The notes beneath the pieces are model-generated. The model was not told where the DNA came from, did not search any database, and was given only the letters and a program-made list of their open reading frames with translations. DNA of 20,008 nucleotides from JAPKZH01 sp964537875 (lineage in GTDB: Bacteria; Acidobacteriota; Aminicenantia; Aminicenantales; UBA4085), in the NCBI GenBank assembly GCA_964537875.1, contig CAZIDN010000066.1, positions 1-20,008 of the forward strand, written 5' to 3'. Positions 7,866 to 15,637 of the stretch are shown one piece after another. The translations under genes were made by a program, and so were the position numbers. Every line of letters begins with the position of its first letter. The first letter of the stretch is position 1.

Positions 7866-9394
7866 AGCTCACGGGATTCGATATCAGCGTCTTCCTGGCT
7901 TTTATCGCGGCCGTCATCCTTCTCAGCATGTTCAAAAGCCGCCGGGAGAGAAACAGCGTCGATTTTTTCCTGGCCGGCCGGGAGCTGAAATGGTACCTCA
8001 TCGGCTTCTCCATCGTGGCGGCCAATATCTCGACGGAGCAGTTTGTGGGGATGGCCGGACAGGGGGCAGGAACAGTCGGGCTGGCCGTGTCGGGCTTTCA
8101 GCTCCTGGGGGCCGTGACGATCATTTTTGTCGCCATATTCTTCCTGCCGCGATTTCTCAAAGCGGGCGTTTATACGATGCCCGAGTATCTCGAATACCGG
8201 TATCATCCCGCCGCGCGCGGCATCATGGCCTTTTATACCTTGGTGATTTATGTCACCGTCACTTCGACGGCCGTTCTGTATTCTGGCGGCCTGACTCTTC
8301 ATACGATTTTTGGCATTGACCTCACCCAGGCCATCTGGCTGATCGGCGTCATCGCTGCTCTTTACACGACTTGGGGCGGGCTGAAGGCCGTAGCCTGGGC
8401 CGACCTCCTTCAAGGATCCGGTCTGCTTGTCGGCGGAATCCTGACCATGGTCTTGGGGTTTGCCGCGATCGGCGGAATCGCGCCGTTCCTGAAGGCGAGC
8501 GCCGGCCGGCTTCACATGGTGCTTCCCGCCAATCATCCGCAGATCCCTTGGACCGTTCTCCTCCTCGGCCTCTGGATCCCCAATTTCTATTATTGCGGCC
8601 TGAACCAGTTCATCGTCCAGAGAACGCTGGCCGCCAAAAGCCTCCGCCAGGGCCAGCTCGGGATCATTTTTGCCGCCGCCCTTTGGCTGATCGTGCCTTT
8701 TGCCATTGTCTTCCCGGGCATCATGGCCGTCGAGCTTTACGGCGGCGAGATCTCGTCCGCCGACCAGGCCTATCCGTTGCTCATCCGAAACCTGGTTCCA
8801 GGAGGCTTGAGAGGTTTCATCCTGGCCGCTCTAGCGGGCGCCGTCATCAGTTCTCTCGCCTCGATGCTGAACTCGGCCTCCACGATCTTCACCATGGATC
8901 TGTATAAGAGATATTGGAAAAAAGAGGCCACTCAAAAATCCCTTCTCCTCATCGGCCGAGTCATGACGGTCTTGTTTTTCCTGATCGGCTGCTGGATCGC
9001 GCCCCAGCTGACCAACCCCAAATTCGGCGGCGTCTTCAAATACATTCAGGAATTTCAGGGCTATATTTCTCCCGGCATCCTGGCCGCCTTTGTCTTCGGG
9101 TTTGTCTTCAAGAGGGCGCCGGCGGCCGCCGGCATCACGGCGCTGGTCATCTGCGCGCCCATATACGGCCTGCTTCACTGGCAGTTCTCCGAGATCGCCT
9201 ATCTCAACCGTATGGCCATCACTTTTATCGTGACGATCATAATCATGGGAGTCATCACCCTTGCGAAGCCGTTGGCGACGCCCAAGGTCATGCCTGTTCA
9301 GAAGGATTTTGACTTGCGGCCATCGAAAGCCGTACTCTGGCTCGGCGGAGCCGTGATCGCCGCCGTGCTCGCGTTTTTTATTGTTTTCTGGTAA
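7862..9394 (+). CDS. Sodium/solute symporter, vSGLT-like (SSS family)
   Basis: This 510-residue inner-membrane Na+-coupled transporter has the LeuT-fold helices of the SSS family, about 13-14 membrane segments. Family marks are FFLAGR (35-40), STEQFVGM (57-64), GGLKAV (172-177), GLNQFIVQRTLAAKS (246-260) and ISSLASMLNSAS (329-340). The Ser pair S330/S331 corresponds to the Na+ site. By remembered alignment with Vibrio SGLT, the galactose contacts Q69 and N260 are kept (Q60, N248), while E88 is Q80. A sugar or sugar-like substrate is therefore likely but probably not galactose. ATG 7862 overlaps the URO-D stop (ATGA), indicating translational coupling. The last helix ends at FFIVFW at the C terminus, so the protein is complete. 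Confidence 0.9.
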   Translation: MKLTGFDISVFLAFIAAVILLSMFKSRRERNSVDFFLAGRELKWYLIGFSIVAANISTEQFVGMAGQGAGTVGLAVSGFQLLGAVTIIFVAIFFLPRFLKAGVYTMPEYLEYRYHPAARGIMAFYTLVIYVTVTSTAVLYSGGLTLHTIFGIDLTQAIWLIGVIAALYTTWGGLKAVAWADLLQGSGLLVGGILTMVLGFAAIGGIAPFLKASAGRLHMVLPANHPQIPWTVLLLGLWIPNFYYCGLNQFIVQRTLAAKSLRQGQLGIIFAAALWLIVPFAIVFPGIMAVELYGGEISSADQAYPLLIRNLVPGGLRGFILAALAGAVISSLASMLNSASTIFTMDLYKRYWKKEATQKSLLLIGRVMTVLFFLIGCWIAPQLTNPKFGGVFKYIQEFQGYISPGILAAFVFGFVFKRAPAAAGITALVICAPIYGLLHWQFSEIAYLNRMAITFIVTIIIMGVITLAKPLATPKVMPVQKDFDLRPSKAVLWLGGAVIAAVLAFFIVFW

Positions 9395-9414
9395 ATACGC
9401 GAAAAAAAATCAAG

Positions 9415-9426
9415 GGGGTCAAACCT
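9415..9426 (+). repeat. Partial copy of the GGGGTCAAACCT repeat
   Basis: The 12 nt GGGGTCAAACCT match exactly the outer end of the REP-like palindrome at 18901-18975. No matching arm is found downstream before the propeller gene ends at 9528. It could be a decayed or half palindrome, or one end of a lost insertion, placed between two convergent genes as the full copy is. Confidence 0.45.
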
Positions 9427-9527
9427 CAACATTCAACATTTCCGGATCTCTTCCATTTCGCGTGGGTGAATATAGGAGTCCGTGACGCTCGCAGCGACCA
9501 TCAGCGAAGGTTTAGCCTTCCCGTTCT

Positions 9528-11891
9528 TTATTTCTGGACCGGCTCGGCGCTGTCGATGACCCACATGCCGCGGCCGTTGGTCGCGGCGACGATCATATTG
9601 TCCCGCGGATGGATCTGAATGTCCCAAACGGCGACGTTCGGCATGCCGCTGCCCAAATAATTCCAGGTCTTACCGCCGTCGGTCGTGACATAAGGGCCCA
9701 GGTCCGTGCCGCAGTAGAGGACGTTGCCCTTTTTGGGGTCCTCGCGGACAGAGTTCGTCGAGCCCGGGAGACTCGTGCCGATATTCACCCAGGTTTTGCC
9801 GTAATCGGCGGACTTGAACAGGTAGGGGGCGAAGTCGTCATCGTGCCGGCCGATGAGCGAGATGTAGACCGTCGCCGCGTCATATTTCGAGGCGACGATG
9901 CCCCAGACGTGCTTGTTAAAAGGCAGCCCGGCCGTGATCTCGGTCCATTTCACGCCACCGTCCATCGTCACGTGGACGCGGCCGTCGTCGCTTCCCGCGT
10001 AGAGCACGCCGGCCTTGAACGGAGATTCGTCGATGGCCGTCAACGCCGCGTAGTTAATCGCATAGGGAAGCTTGCCCTGATTCTTGGCGTCATTGTAGGT
10101 CAAGTCGGGGCTGATCTTCTCCCAGGTGTCGCCCTTGTTTTTCGAGCGGAAGACATACTGGAAGCCGTGGTAAACCACGTTGGGATCATGCGGCGACAGG
10201 ATCGTCGGCGCCAACCACTGGCCCCGATAGAAGGGCTCCCCGGGCCCGGGCTTGGGATAGACGTCTTTGCTCTGCCACTGGCCATCCTTGGACTCCGAGC
10301 GCATGAGCATTCCGTAGTACCTTGAAGAATAGACAATATTGGGATTGGTCGGGTCTATGGCGATGATCGTCCCTTCGCCGCCGGGCGCCGTTTCCCAGCG
10401 CACGCCTTGTTGGCGGATGCGGCGGCCGGTCGCCGGCTGGGGCGGGCGCACGCCGAGTCCGCGCATCGTGCCCTGGTCCTGGATCGAGCCGTACACGGCA
10501 AACGGTTTCTGCATATCATACATGACGTTGTAGAACTGAATGGAAGGAATACCCTTGTGGAAATCCCGCCAAGCCTTGCCGCCGTCGTAGGAGACGTTGG
10601 CTCCGCCGTCATTGACGTTGATCACGCAGTTCGAATCGTTCGGGTCGATCCAGATGCCGTGGTGGTCGCCGTGGAGGCCTTCATAGCTCACTCTGGCAAA
10701 GGACTTGCCTCCGTCCGTGGATTTGGCCAGCCCCACGCCCATGAGATAGATCGTGTTGTCATTGCTGGGATCGACGCGGATCTGGCCGAACACCCAGCCG
10801 TAGGTGCCGCCGAATCGCTCCATTGTCGGGTCCGACGGGCTCATCTTTTTCCAGGTCTCGCCCTGGTCCTCAGAGCGATAGACCTCGGCGCCGGCGATAT
10901 CGGGGTACGTTCTTTGCCGGAGGTAGGAATCCAGCTCCCCTTCCTTCGGCATCCGGACCGGCGTGTGATTGTCCACGAAAGCGTACACGATGTTGGGCTT
11001 GCTCAAGCACAGGTCAAGGCCGATGCGGCCGGTGAACTTAGTGTCGGGCAGCCCGCTATTGGCGGGCTTCCAGGTCTTGCCGCCGTCGGCTGTTTTGAAC
11101 AGGCCATCCTCAGGCTCGGGCACCGGGTCGCTCCAGCGCAGCCGGATACGATGGCACATCGAGGCGATGAGGACGTCCGGCTTCTCGGGATCCATGACCA
11201 GGTCGATGGCCCCGATCTTCTCGTTGATGTAGAGGATCTTCTGCCAGGTCTTGCCGCCGTCGGTCGTCTTGTAGACACCGCGGTCCGGGCTGTAGGTCCA
11301 TTCGTGGCCCGAGGCCGCGATATAGACGATATCGGGATTCGTCGGATGGATGCGGATCCGGCCGATGGTGTACGTTCCGGCCAGGCCGACATGGGTCCAG
11401 GTCTTGCCGGCGTCCGTAGATTTATAGACTCCTGTCCCGGCCAAGGACGCCCGGAAAATGTTGGCCTCGCCCGTCCCATAGTAGATGACGTTCGGGTTGG
11501 ACTCGGAGATGTCGATGTCTCCCGACGACATCGTGGCCAGCTCGTCGGTCAGGCATTCCCAGGTGATGCCGGTGTTCTCCGTCTTCCACAGGCCGCCGAC
11601 GGCAGAGGCGATGTAGATGATGTTCCGGCTGCCCTTAGGCACGGCGATGTCCACGCACCGGCCGCCGATGATGTCCGGGCCGATGAAGCGCCATTTCATG
11701 TCTTTAAAAGGCGTCTGGGCCTTCATGGCCAGATGCTGGTCGACCCACTCCATGCGCAGCGCCGGGTCGGTGTTCTCCACCTTTTTTAGCGCGGCCTTAG
11801 CAGGCGCCTTGGTCTGCCCGGTTGCGATAATGACGAGCGCCAGCGCTGCAGCCATGACCAGAAATAGATAGGAACGCTTGGAAAATCTCAT
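9528..11891 (-). CDS. Secreted Asp-box (BNR) beta-propeller protein, sortilin/VPS10-like
   Basis: This 787-residue exported protein has a signal peptide (about 1-26, ending IIATGQ). About ten Asp-box repeats of the pattern S/T-x-D-x-G-x-T-W follow, for example at 158-165, 209-216, 267-274, 340-347, 391-398, 584-590, 696-701 and 736-743. The repeat opens with WRFIGP (67-72), usual in this family. Asp boxes mark propeller blades as in sialidases and the VPS10/sortilin ectodomain. I see no sialidase Arg triad with confidence, so catalysis is not claimed. No C-terminal sorting domain is visible. ATG 11891 is chosen because GGAGG lies 4 nt upstream on the minus strand. A TTG-initiated extension of 12 residues would precede the signal peptide. 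It is transcribed alone, divergent from the second URO-D gene. Confidence 0.85.
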   Translation of the reverse strand: MRFSKRSYLFLVMAAALALVIIATGQTKAPAKAALKKVENTDPALRMEWVDQHLAMKAQTPFKDMKWRFIGPDIIGGRCVDIAVPKGSRNIIYIASAVGGLWKTENTGITWECLTDELATMSSGDIDISESNPNVIYYGTGEANIFRASLAGTGVYKSTDAGKTWTHVGLAGTYTIGRIRIHPTNPDIVYIAASGHEWTYSPDRGVYKTTDGGKTWQKILYINEKIGAIDLVMDPEKPDVLIASMCHRIRLRWSDPVPEPEDGLFKTADGGKTWKPANSGLPDTKFTGRIGLDLCLSKPNIVYAFVDNHTPVRMPKEGELDSYLRQRTYPDIAGAEVYRSEDQGETWKKMSPSDPTMERFGGTYGWVFGQIRVDPSNDNTIYLMGVGLAKSTDGGKSFARVSYEGLHGDHHGIWIDPNDSNCVINVNDGGANVSYDGGKAWRDFHKGIPSIQFYNVMYDMQKPFAVYGSIQDQGTMRGLGVRPPQPATGRRIRQQGVRWETAPGGEGTIIAIDPTNPNIVYSSRYYGMLMRSESKDGQWQSKDVYPKPGPGEPFYRGQWLAPTILSPHDPNVVYHGFQYVFRSKNKGDTWEKISPDLTYNDAKNQGKLPYAINYAALTAIDESPFKAGVLYAGSDDGRVHVTMDGGVKWTEITAGLPFNKHVWGIVASKYDAATVYISLIGRHDDDFAPYLFKSADYGKTWVNIGTSLPGSTNSVREDPKKGNVLYCGTDLGPYVTTDGGKTWNYLGSGMPNVAVWDIQIHPRDNMIVAATNGRGMWVIDSAEPVQK

Positions 11892-11957
11892 GGTGCCTCC
11901 CTGAAGACCTTGATTTGGAAAAAACACAGATACATCATATACCGAATATCAGGAAGA

Positions 11958-11986
11958 ATACTATTTTTTTTGAAACGAAAAGTCAA
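11958..11986 (-). promoter_or_regulatory. Promoter of the Asp-box propeller gene
   Basis: Read on the minus strand, TTGACT (11986-11981) is followed by a 17-nt spacer that includes eight consecutive A, then TAGTAT (11963-11958). This is a good sigma-70-like match at ideal spacing, predicting a start near 11951 and a leader of about 60 nt containing a normal GGAGG site. Confidence 0.6.
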
Positions 11987-12032
11987 CTTGGAAGGGGAAC
12001 CCGCGGAGATGTTTACACCGTCGTCTCGCCGA

Positions 12033-12061
12033 TTGAATTTTCACCCGTTCTTCCGTATGAT
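12033..12061 (+). promoter_or_regulatory. Promoter of the second URO-D gene, predicting a leaderless mRNA
   Basis: TTGAAT (12033-12038), a 17-nt spacer and TATGAT (12056-12061) form a good promoter. The usual 7-nt step from the -10 box puts the first transcribed base at 12068, the A of the predicted ATG. The 20 nt before the ATG contain no purine-rich ribosome site, which agrees with leaderless translation. Confidence 0.5.
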
Positions 12062-12067
12062 GCTGCC

Positions 12068-13132
12068 ATGACATCTCGGGAGCGGGTGTTCGCGGCCTTC
12101 GCCCATCGCCAGCCCGACCGCGTCCCGGCCTGGCTCGGCGCCTCGCCCGAATTCAGAGCCCTGGCCAGGCTTTTGCTCCGGCTGCCGGCGGATGAAGACC
12201 TGTCTCGTTATATCGGTGACGATTTCCGCCGGGTCACGGCGAAATTTGCGGGACCCGCAGACCGCTCGCCGGATTCGAATTTCACCTTTTCCGATGCGAC
12301 GAGCCGGACACCCTTCGGGATCGAGCGCCACGGCTACGGCTATGGCCAGCCCCTGGTTCATCCCTTGAAGGACGCCCAGACGCCGGCCGACCTCGATGAA
12401 TTTCCCTGGCCCGACCCGGGCTGGATAGATGTCTCTCACATTCGACAAGAGGCGCTCGAATGGGGCGGGCGGTGCGCCGTCTTGGGCGGCGATTGGTCCC
12501 CTTTTTTCCATGACGCCATCGATCTCCTCGGCATGGAAAAATTCATGACGGCCATGCTTGAAAACCCGGCTCTGGTCGATGCCCTTCTCGGCCGCATCGT
12601 TGACTATTATTTCCAGGTCAGCCTGCGGATCTTCAGAGAGGCCTCCGGCGCCATCGATATTTTCTTTATCGGGAACGATTTCGGCACCCAGAACGGTCCG
12701 GTCGTCGGCGAGCGGCTGTTCCGACGCTACTTCCTGCCTCCTTTGAAGCGCCTGGTCGACCTCGGCCACGATTTCGGCCTCAAGGTCATGCTCCACTGCT
12801 GCGGCGGTTTTTTCCCGCTCATCCCATCCATGATCGATATCGGCTTGGATGCCCTTCAGTCGCTCCAGCCGGACGCGCGCGATATGGAGCCGGCCAAGTT
12901 GAAAAAGGCTTTCGGCGGACGGATCGTCTTCTGCGGCTGCATCGATACCCACCACGTTTTGATCAAGGGAACGCCCGGGCTCGTCAGGACCAAGGTCCGG
13001 GAGATACTCGACATCATGAAGCCCGGGGGCGGTTATATTGTCTCTCCCAGCCATGATTACCTGTTGCTGGAGACGCCCGTGGAAAACGTCCTGGCTTTAT
13101 ACGAGGCCGTCCGTGAGTTCGGCGCATATTAA
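12068..13132 (+). CDS. URO-D-superfamily protein with intact metal motif (MtaA/CmuA-like)
   Basis: This 354-residue TIM-barrel protein of the URO-D/corrinoid-methyltransferase superfamily begins with the family signature TSRERVFAAFAHRQPDRVP (2-20). It has GNDFGTQNG (202-210), LHCCGG (242-247), FCGCIDT (288-294) and a C-terminal GGGYIVSPSHDY (320-331). The His-Cys-Cys and Cys-Gly-Cys pairs match the zinc ligands of methyltransferases such as MtaA, so metal binding is likely. No corrinoid protein lies nearby, and the methyl donor or acceptor is unknown. The open frame reaches upstream to about 11915, but homology, the promoter and the lack of any ribosome site point to ATG 12068. Its stop codon lies at the edge of a 185-nt palindrome that separates it from the fucosidase gene. 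Confidence 0.83.
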   Translation: MTSRERVFAAFAHRQPDRVPAWLGASPEFRALARLLLRLPADEDLSRYIGDDFRRVTAKFAGPADRSPDSNFTFSDATSRTPFGIERHGYGYGQPLVHPLKDAQTPADLDEFPWPDPGWIDVSHIRQEALEWGGRCAVLGGDWSPFFHDAIDLLGMEKFMTAMLENPALVDALLGRIVDYYFQVSLRIFREASGAIDIFFIGNDFGTQNGPVVGERLFRRYFLPPLKRLVDLGHDFGLKVMLHCCGGFFPLIPSMIDIGLDALQSLQPDARDMEPAKLKKAFGGRIVFCGCIDTHHVLIKGTPGLVRTKVREILDIMKPGGGYIVSPSHDYLLLETPVENVLALYEAVREFGAY

Positions 13133-13135
13133 TGT

Positions 13136-13320
13136 AAACGCAATAATTCAAGTGACATGCGCGTTCGGGTGGTGCTTAGACCGCCCGCAGCCCCCGCGCC
13201 CCGGGGAACCAGTCCCGTCGGTTCCCCCCGTCGGATAAGCCGACAGGTCCCCCCTCCGCTACGGGGGCTTGAGGGCGGCCTAAGCGCCACCCGTACTTTG
13301 TCACTTTATTTATTGCGTTT
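13136..13320. repeat. Large imperfect palindrome with two internal hairpins
   Basis: The two arms, 13136-13196 and 13262-13320, pair in blocks. AAACGCAATAA (13136-13146) pairs with 13310-13320, AAGTGACA (13150-13157) with 13299-13306, CGGGTGG (13166-13172) with 13287-13293, and 13174-13186 with 13273-13285 apart from one mismatch. GCCCCCG (13190-13196) pairs with 13262-13268. The apex holds two separate hairpins: GGGGAACC (13203-13210) with GGTTCCCC (13220-13227), and GTCGG (13230-13234) with CCGAC (13240-13244). TATTA flanks it on both sides (13127-13131 and 13322-13326), a possible 5-bp target duplication. It contains no ORF. Either a small non-autonomous mobile element or a structured RNA would fit. 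Confidence 0.7.
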
Positions 13321-13352
13321 GTATTAGTATTTAGGCAAGAAAGGAGGAGGCT

Positions 13353-14819
13353 GTGAGATTCACTCGTTTTAAGATCCGCATTGGATATTTTATCGCAGGC
13401 TGTCTAGGGCTTTGTCTGGTTCTCGGTCTTGCGGCCTGCGTCAAGACGGCCCAAAAACAAAGCCCACCGGAGAAAACCGCTGCCACGCTTTTGCCGGAAG
13501 ACAAGGTCAGGCTGTCGAACGACCCCCAAAAAACCGAGGTCTTCCGGGATGCCGGGCTCGGACTGTTCATCCATTGGGGGCCGAATTCCCAGATGGGAAC
13601 GGAGATTTCCTGGCCTCTCTACAATGCCTCGGACGATTACATCAAGAAATATTATTCCTTGGCCGACACCTTCAACCCCGTCGATTTCCAGCCGGCCGCA
13701 TGGGCGCGATTGGCCAAGCTGGCCGGCATCGAATACGTCGTCTTCACAGCCAAGCACCACGACGGTTTTTGCATGTTCGACACGGCCTTCAGCGACTTCA
13801 AAATCACCAAGACGCCCTACGGCAAAGACATCCTGGCCATGCTGGTCGAAGCTTTCCGCAAGGAAGGACTGCTCGTCGGGATCTACTATTCGCCGGGCGA
13901 TTTCCGCTATCAGGTTGAAACCGGTCATCGCTTCAGCCATCTCTACGAAGCGGATTTTGCAAGCCCCGAGCTGTTCGGGCCGCTGAAGAAAAATTTTGTC
14001 GACTATGAGCGCGGCCAGGTCGAAGAGCTCCTGACGGGCTATGGCGACGTGTTCATGCTCTGGTTCGACGGCAAGTGCGAGCCGCTCAAAAAGCACGCCT
14101 GGCGGGTGAAACAGGATGTCTTCATCGGCCGGGGCGAGATCCCGACGCCCGAACAAGAGATCCCCGGCAAGCCGGCCGAACATGCCTGGGAGAGCTGCAT
14201 GACGACGAGCATCCAATGGTCCTACCAACCGAACCCGGATATCCGCACGTCCAAAGAGATCATCAAGAATCTGATCACGATCCGGGCCCGGGGAGGGAAC
14301 ATGCTCCTCAATGTCGGGCCGCGGCCCGAGGGCCGGATGGCCGATCCCGATGTGGACCGGCTGCGCGACCTCGGTCTGTGGATGATGCTCTACGGCGAAG
14401 CCGTCCGCGGCATCCGGCCTTGGGTCGTGACCAATGAAGGCGATGTCTGGCTGACGCAACGCCCGAGCGACGGCACCGTCTATGCCATGGCCGACCTTGA
14501 GTATGGTTTTGGAGGACCGAAGCCTCCCGCGCCTTCGGGAAGGCTCTTGACTCTAAAATCCATAAAGACGACCCCGCAGACGAAGATCTCAGTGCTGAGC
14601 CAAGCTGGGGAGTGCGAATGGAAAGAAGACGCTCAAGGACTTCATATCACCGTTTACAGGAAGCAGACCGTCCAGCTCATCCGGAAACCCTCAAAGCCTG
14701 CGGGCGGCGAGAATGCGGCCGGGGACGCCATCCAAATCACCTGGGGACCGGACTGGCCTGTGGCGGTCAAGATGGCCAATGTCCTGCCTGCCCGGCAATA
14801 TGTTGCGAAGGTGAAATGA
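13353..14819 (+). CDS. Alpha-L-fucosidase, GH29, lipoprotein
   Basis: This 488-residue glycoside hydrolase is predicted to release L-fucose from glycans with retention of configuration. Family-29 motifs are clear: FIHWG (72-76), AKHHDGFCMF (133-142), LWFDG (236-240) with the nucleophile D239, WESCMT (279-284) and NMLLNVGPRPEG (316-327). A C-terminal beta-rich region follows. The N terminus has basic residues, a hydrophobic stretch and the lipobox LAAC (26-29), so it should be lipid-anchored outside the cytoplasm. Translation begins at GTG 13353, supported by AAGGAGG at 13341-13347 with 5-nt spacing. It heads a set with an exported mutarotase and a sugar symporter. The acid/base residue varies in this family and I do not assign it. 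Confidence 0.93.
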   Translation: MRFTRFKIRIGYFIAGCLGLCLVLGLAACVKTAQKQSPPEKTAATLLPEDKVRLSNDPQKTEVFRDAGLGLFIHWGPNSQMGTEISWPLYNASDDYIKKYYSLADTFNPVDFQPAAWARLAKLAGIEYVVFTAKHHDGFCMFDTAFSDFKITKTPYGKDILAMLVEAFRKEGLLVGIYYSPGDFRYQVETGHRFSHLYEADFASPELFGPLKKNFVDYERGQVEELLTGYGDVFMLWFDGKCEPLKKHAWRVKQDVFIGRGEIPTPEQEIPGKPAEHAWESCMTTSIQWSYQPNPDIRTSKEIIKNLITIRARGGNMLLNVGPRPEGRMADPDVDRLRDLGLWMMLYGEAVRGIRPWVVTNEGDVWLTQRPSDGTVYAMADLEYGFGGPKPPAPSGRLLTLKSIKTTPQTKISVLSQAGECEWKEDAQGLHITVYRKQTVQLIRKPSKPAGGENAAGDAIQITWGPDWPVAVKMANVLPARQYVAKVK

Positions 14820-15181
14820 TTAAAGGCGGACCCCGGAATCCGTTCATGAAAGCTGAGAGCGAAGCCCGGATTATCGAAGTAAATTCGCGTCAACGCATTC
14901 TTAGAGCAACTCGGCAGGCGGGCAGGGCATCACAGATGCCCAAATTTGCCGATGGGGACTGCTCAGTGGCGAGAAAGTGTTTGGCTTTCCTATGAATCAA
15001 CATAGATTTCCCAAGCCCGAGGGGTGGCGTGGTTCGAGGGCCCCCCGCCGACCCGAGCGTTTGGTGCGCCTCATCTTCCTGCAAAAGAATAAACAAGTTA
15101 GACCGCGAAGGGGCGCCGGGGGTGAACCGCGACAGGACCCGTCGGGCATTTCTATCGGCAAATTTGGGAGAGGAGGAGAGA
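14820..15181 (+). other. 362-nt gene-free gap with paired inverted repeats
   Basis: No supported gene lies here. A short frame from ATG 14846 to the stop ending at 14995 (49 codons) lacks a ribosome site and recognisable similarity, and overlapping frames on both strands are equally unconvincing. The gap is mostly occupied by the 14925-15168 inverted-repeat structure, listed separately. It ends in the strong AGGAGG (15171-15176) of the mutarotase gene. The fucosidase and mutarotase could still share a transcript through it. Confidence 0.4.
14925..15168. repeat. Inverted-repeat-bounded structured element
   Basis: CCCAAATTTGCCGAT at 14939-14953 recurs exactly inverted at 15154-15168, so a 230-nt stretch is bounded by perfect 15-bp inverted repeats. 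The left end is overlapped by a perfect hairpin, GGGCAT (14925-14930) with ATGCCC (14936-14941), and a second GGGCAT lies at 15144-15149. Inside, GGGT-GGCG (15022-15029) can pair with CGCC (15046-15049) plus ACCC (15051-15054). No target duplication or transposase frame is evident. Confidence 0.5.
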
Positions 15182-15616
15182 TTGAAGATCAAGGCAAAGC
15201 TGCTTAAATGCTCGGTCCCTGCTATCGCCGCCCTGGTTTTCGTTGCCGGGTTCTGCGGATTATTCGGCCAGCCCAAGGTCCAGCGCTACGGCATGGTCAT
15301 CGGCATCAAGCCGGAAAAAATCGAAGCCTATAAAAAGCTCCATGCCGCGGCCTGGCCCGGCGTCCTCCAAAAGATCAAGGAGTGCAACATCCGCAACTAC
15401 TCCATCTATTTGAGGGAGATCGAGAAGGGCAAGTTCTATCTTTTTTCTTATTTTGAATACACCGGGAATGACTTCCAGGCCGACATGGCAAAAATGGCGG
15501 CCGACCCGACCACCCAGAAGTGGTGGAAAGAAACAGATCCCTGCCAGATTCCCATCCCCATGCGCGCGCAGAAGGAATTCTGGAGCGTGATGGAAGAAGT
15601 GTTCCATTCGGATTGA
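15182..15616 (+). CDS. Exported L-rhamnose mutarotase-family protein (RhaM-like)
   Basis: This 144-residue protein has the fold signature of the dimeric L-rhamnose mutarotases, which interconvert alpha and beta anomers of 6-deoxy-L-sugars. Residues 33-144 align by eye with E. coli RhaM. Y50 and H54 in YKKLHAAAWP match the catalytic Tyr and His, and the WW pair at 114-115 matches the conserved Trp region. Unlike RhaM, it begins with a signal-peptide-like segment (about 1-30: basic start, hydrophobic 11-29). Initiation is at TTG 15182, fixed by AGGAGG at 15171-15176 with 5-nt spacing; the frame is open farther upstream without a ribosome site. It sits 21 nt ahead of a sugar symporter and after a fucosidase, so L-fucose may be its real substrate. 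That is inference. Confidence 0.85.
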   Translation: MKIKAKLLKCSVPAIAALVFVAGFCGLFGQPKVQRYGMVIGIKPEKIEAYKKLHAAAWPGVLQKIKECNIRNYSIYLREIEKGKFYLFSYFEYTGNDFQADMAKMAADPTTQKWWKETDPCQIPIPMRAQKEFWSVMEEVFHSD

Positions 15617-15637
15617 GGCGGGCGCCGGGAGAGGCGG

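Noticed and set aside
10407..11789. 460-codon open frame on the plus strand inside the propeller gene
   Set aside because: It is antisense to a clear Asp-box protein with signal peptide. The predicted protein is low-complexity, rich in Asp, Val, Gly and Arg, as expected from a reverse-strand frame in GC-rich DNA, and no ribosome site is seen.
11915..12067. N-terminal extension of the second URO-D protein
   Set aside because: The frame is open by chance through the divergent promoter region. The family signature starts at ATG 12068 and the -10 box lies inside the extension.
12041..13054. 337-codon frame on the minus strand
   Set aside because: It is antisense to the second URO-D gene and has no recognisable motif or ribosome site.
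13136..13320. Integron attC site as an explanation of the palindrome
   Set aside because: The ends do not match the RYYYAAC/GTTRRRY core pattern, the element is longer than usual attC sites, and no integrase or cassette array is present.
13404..14459. 351-codon frame on the minus strand
   Set aside because: It is antisense to the GH29 fucosidase with all family motifs, and its translation shows no recognisable domain.
14846..14995. 49-codon frame between fucosidase and mutarotase genes
   Set aside because: There is no ribosome site and no similarity recognised, and it runs into the inverted repeat at 14939.
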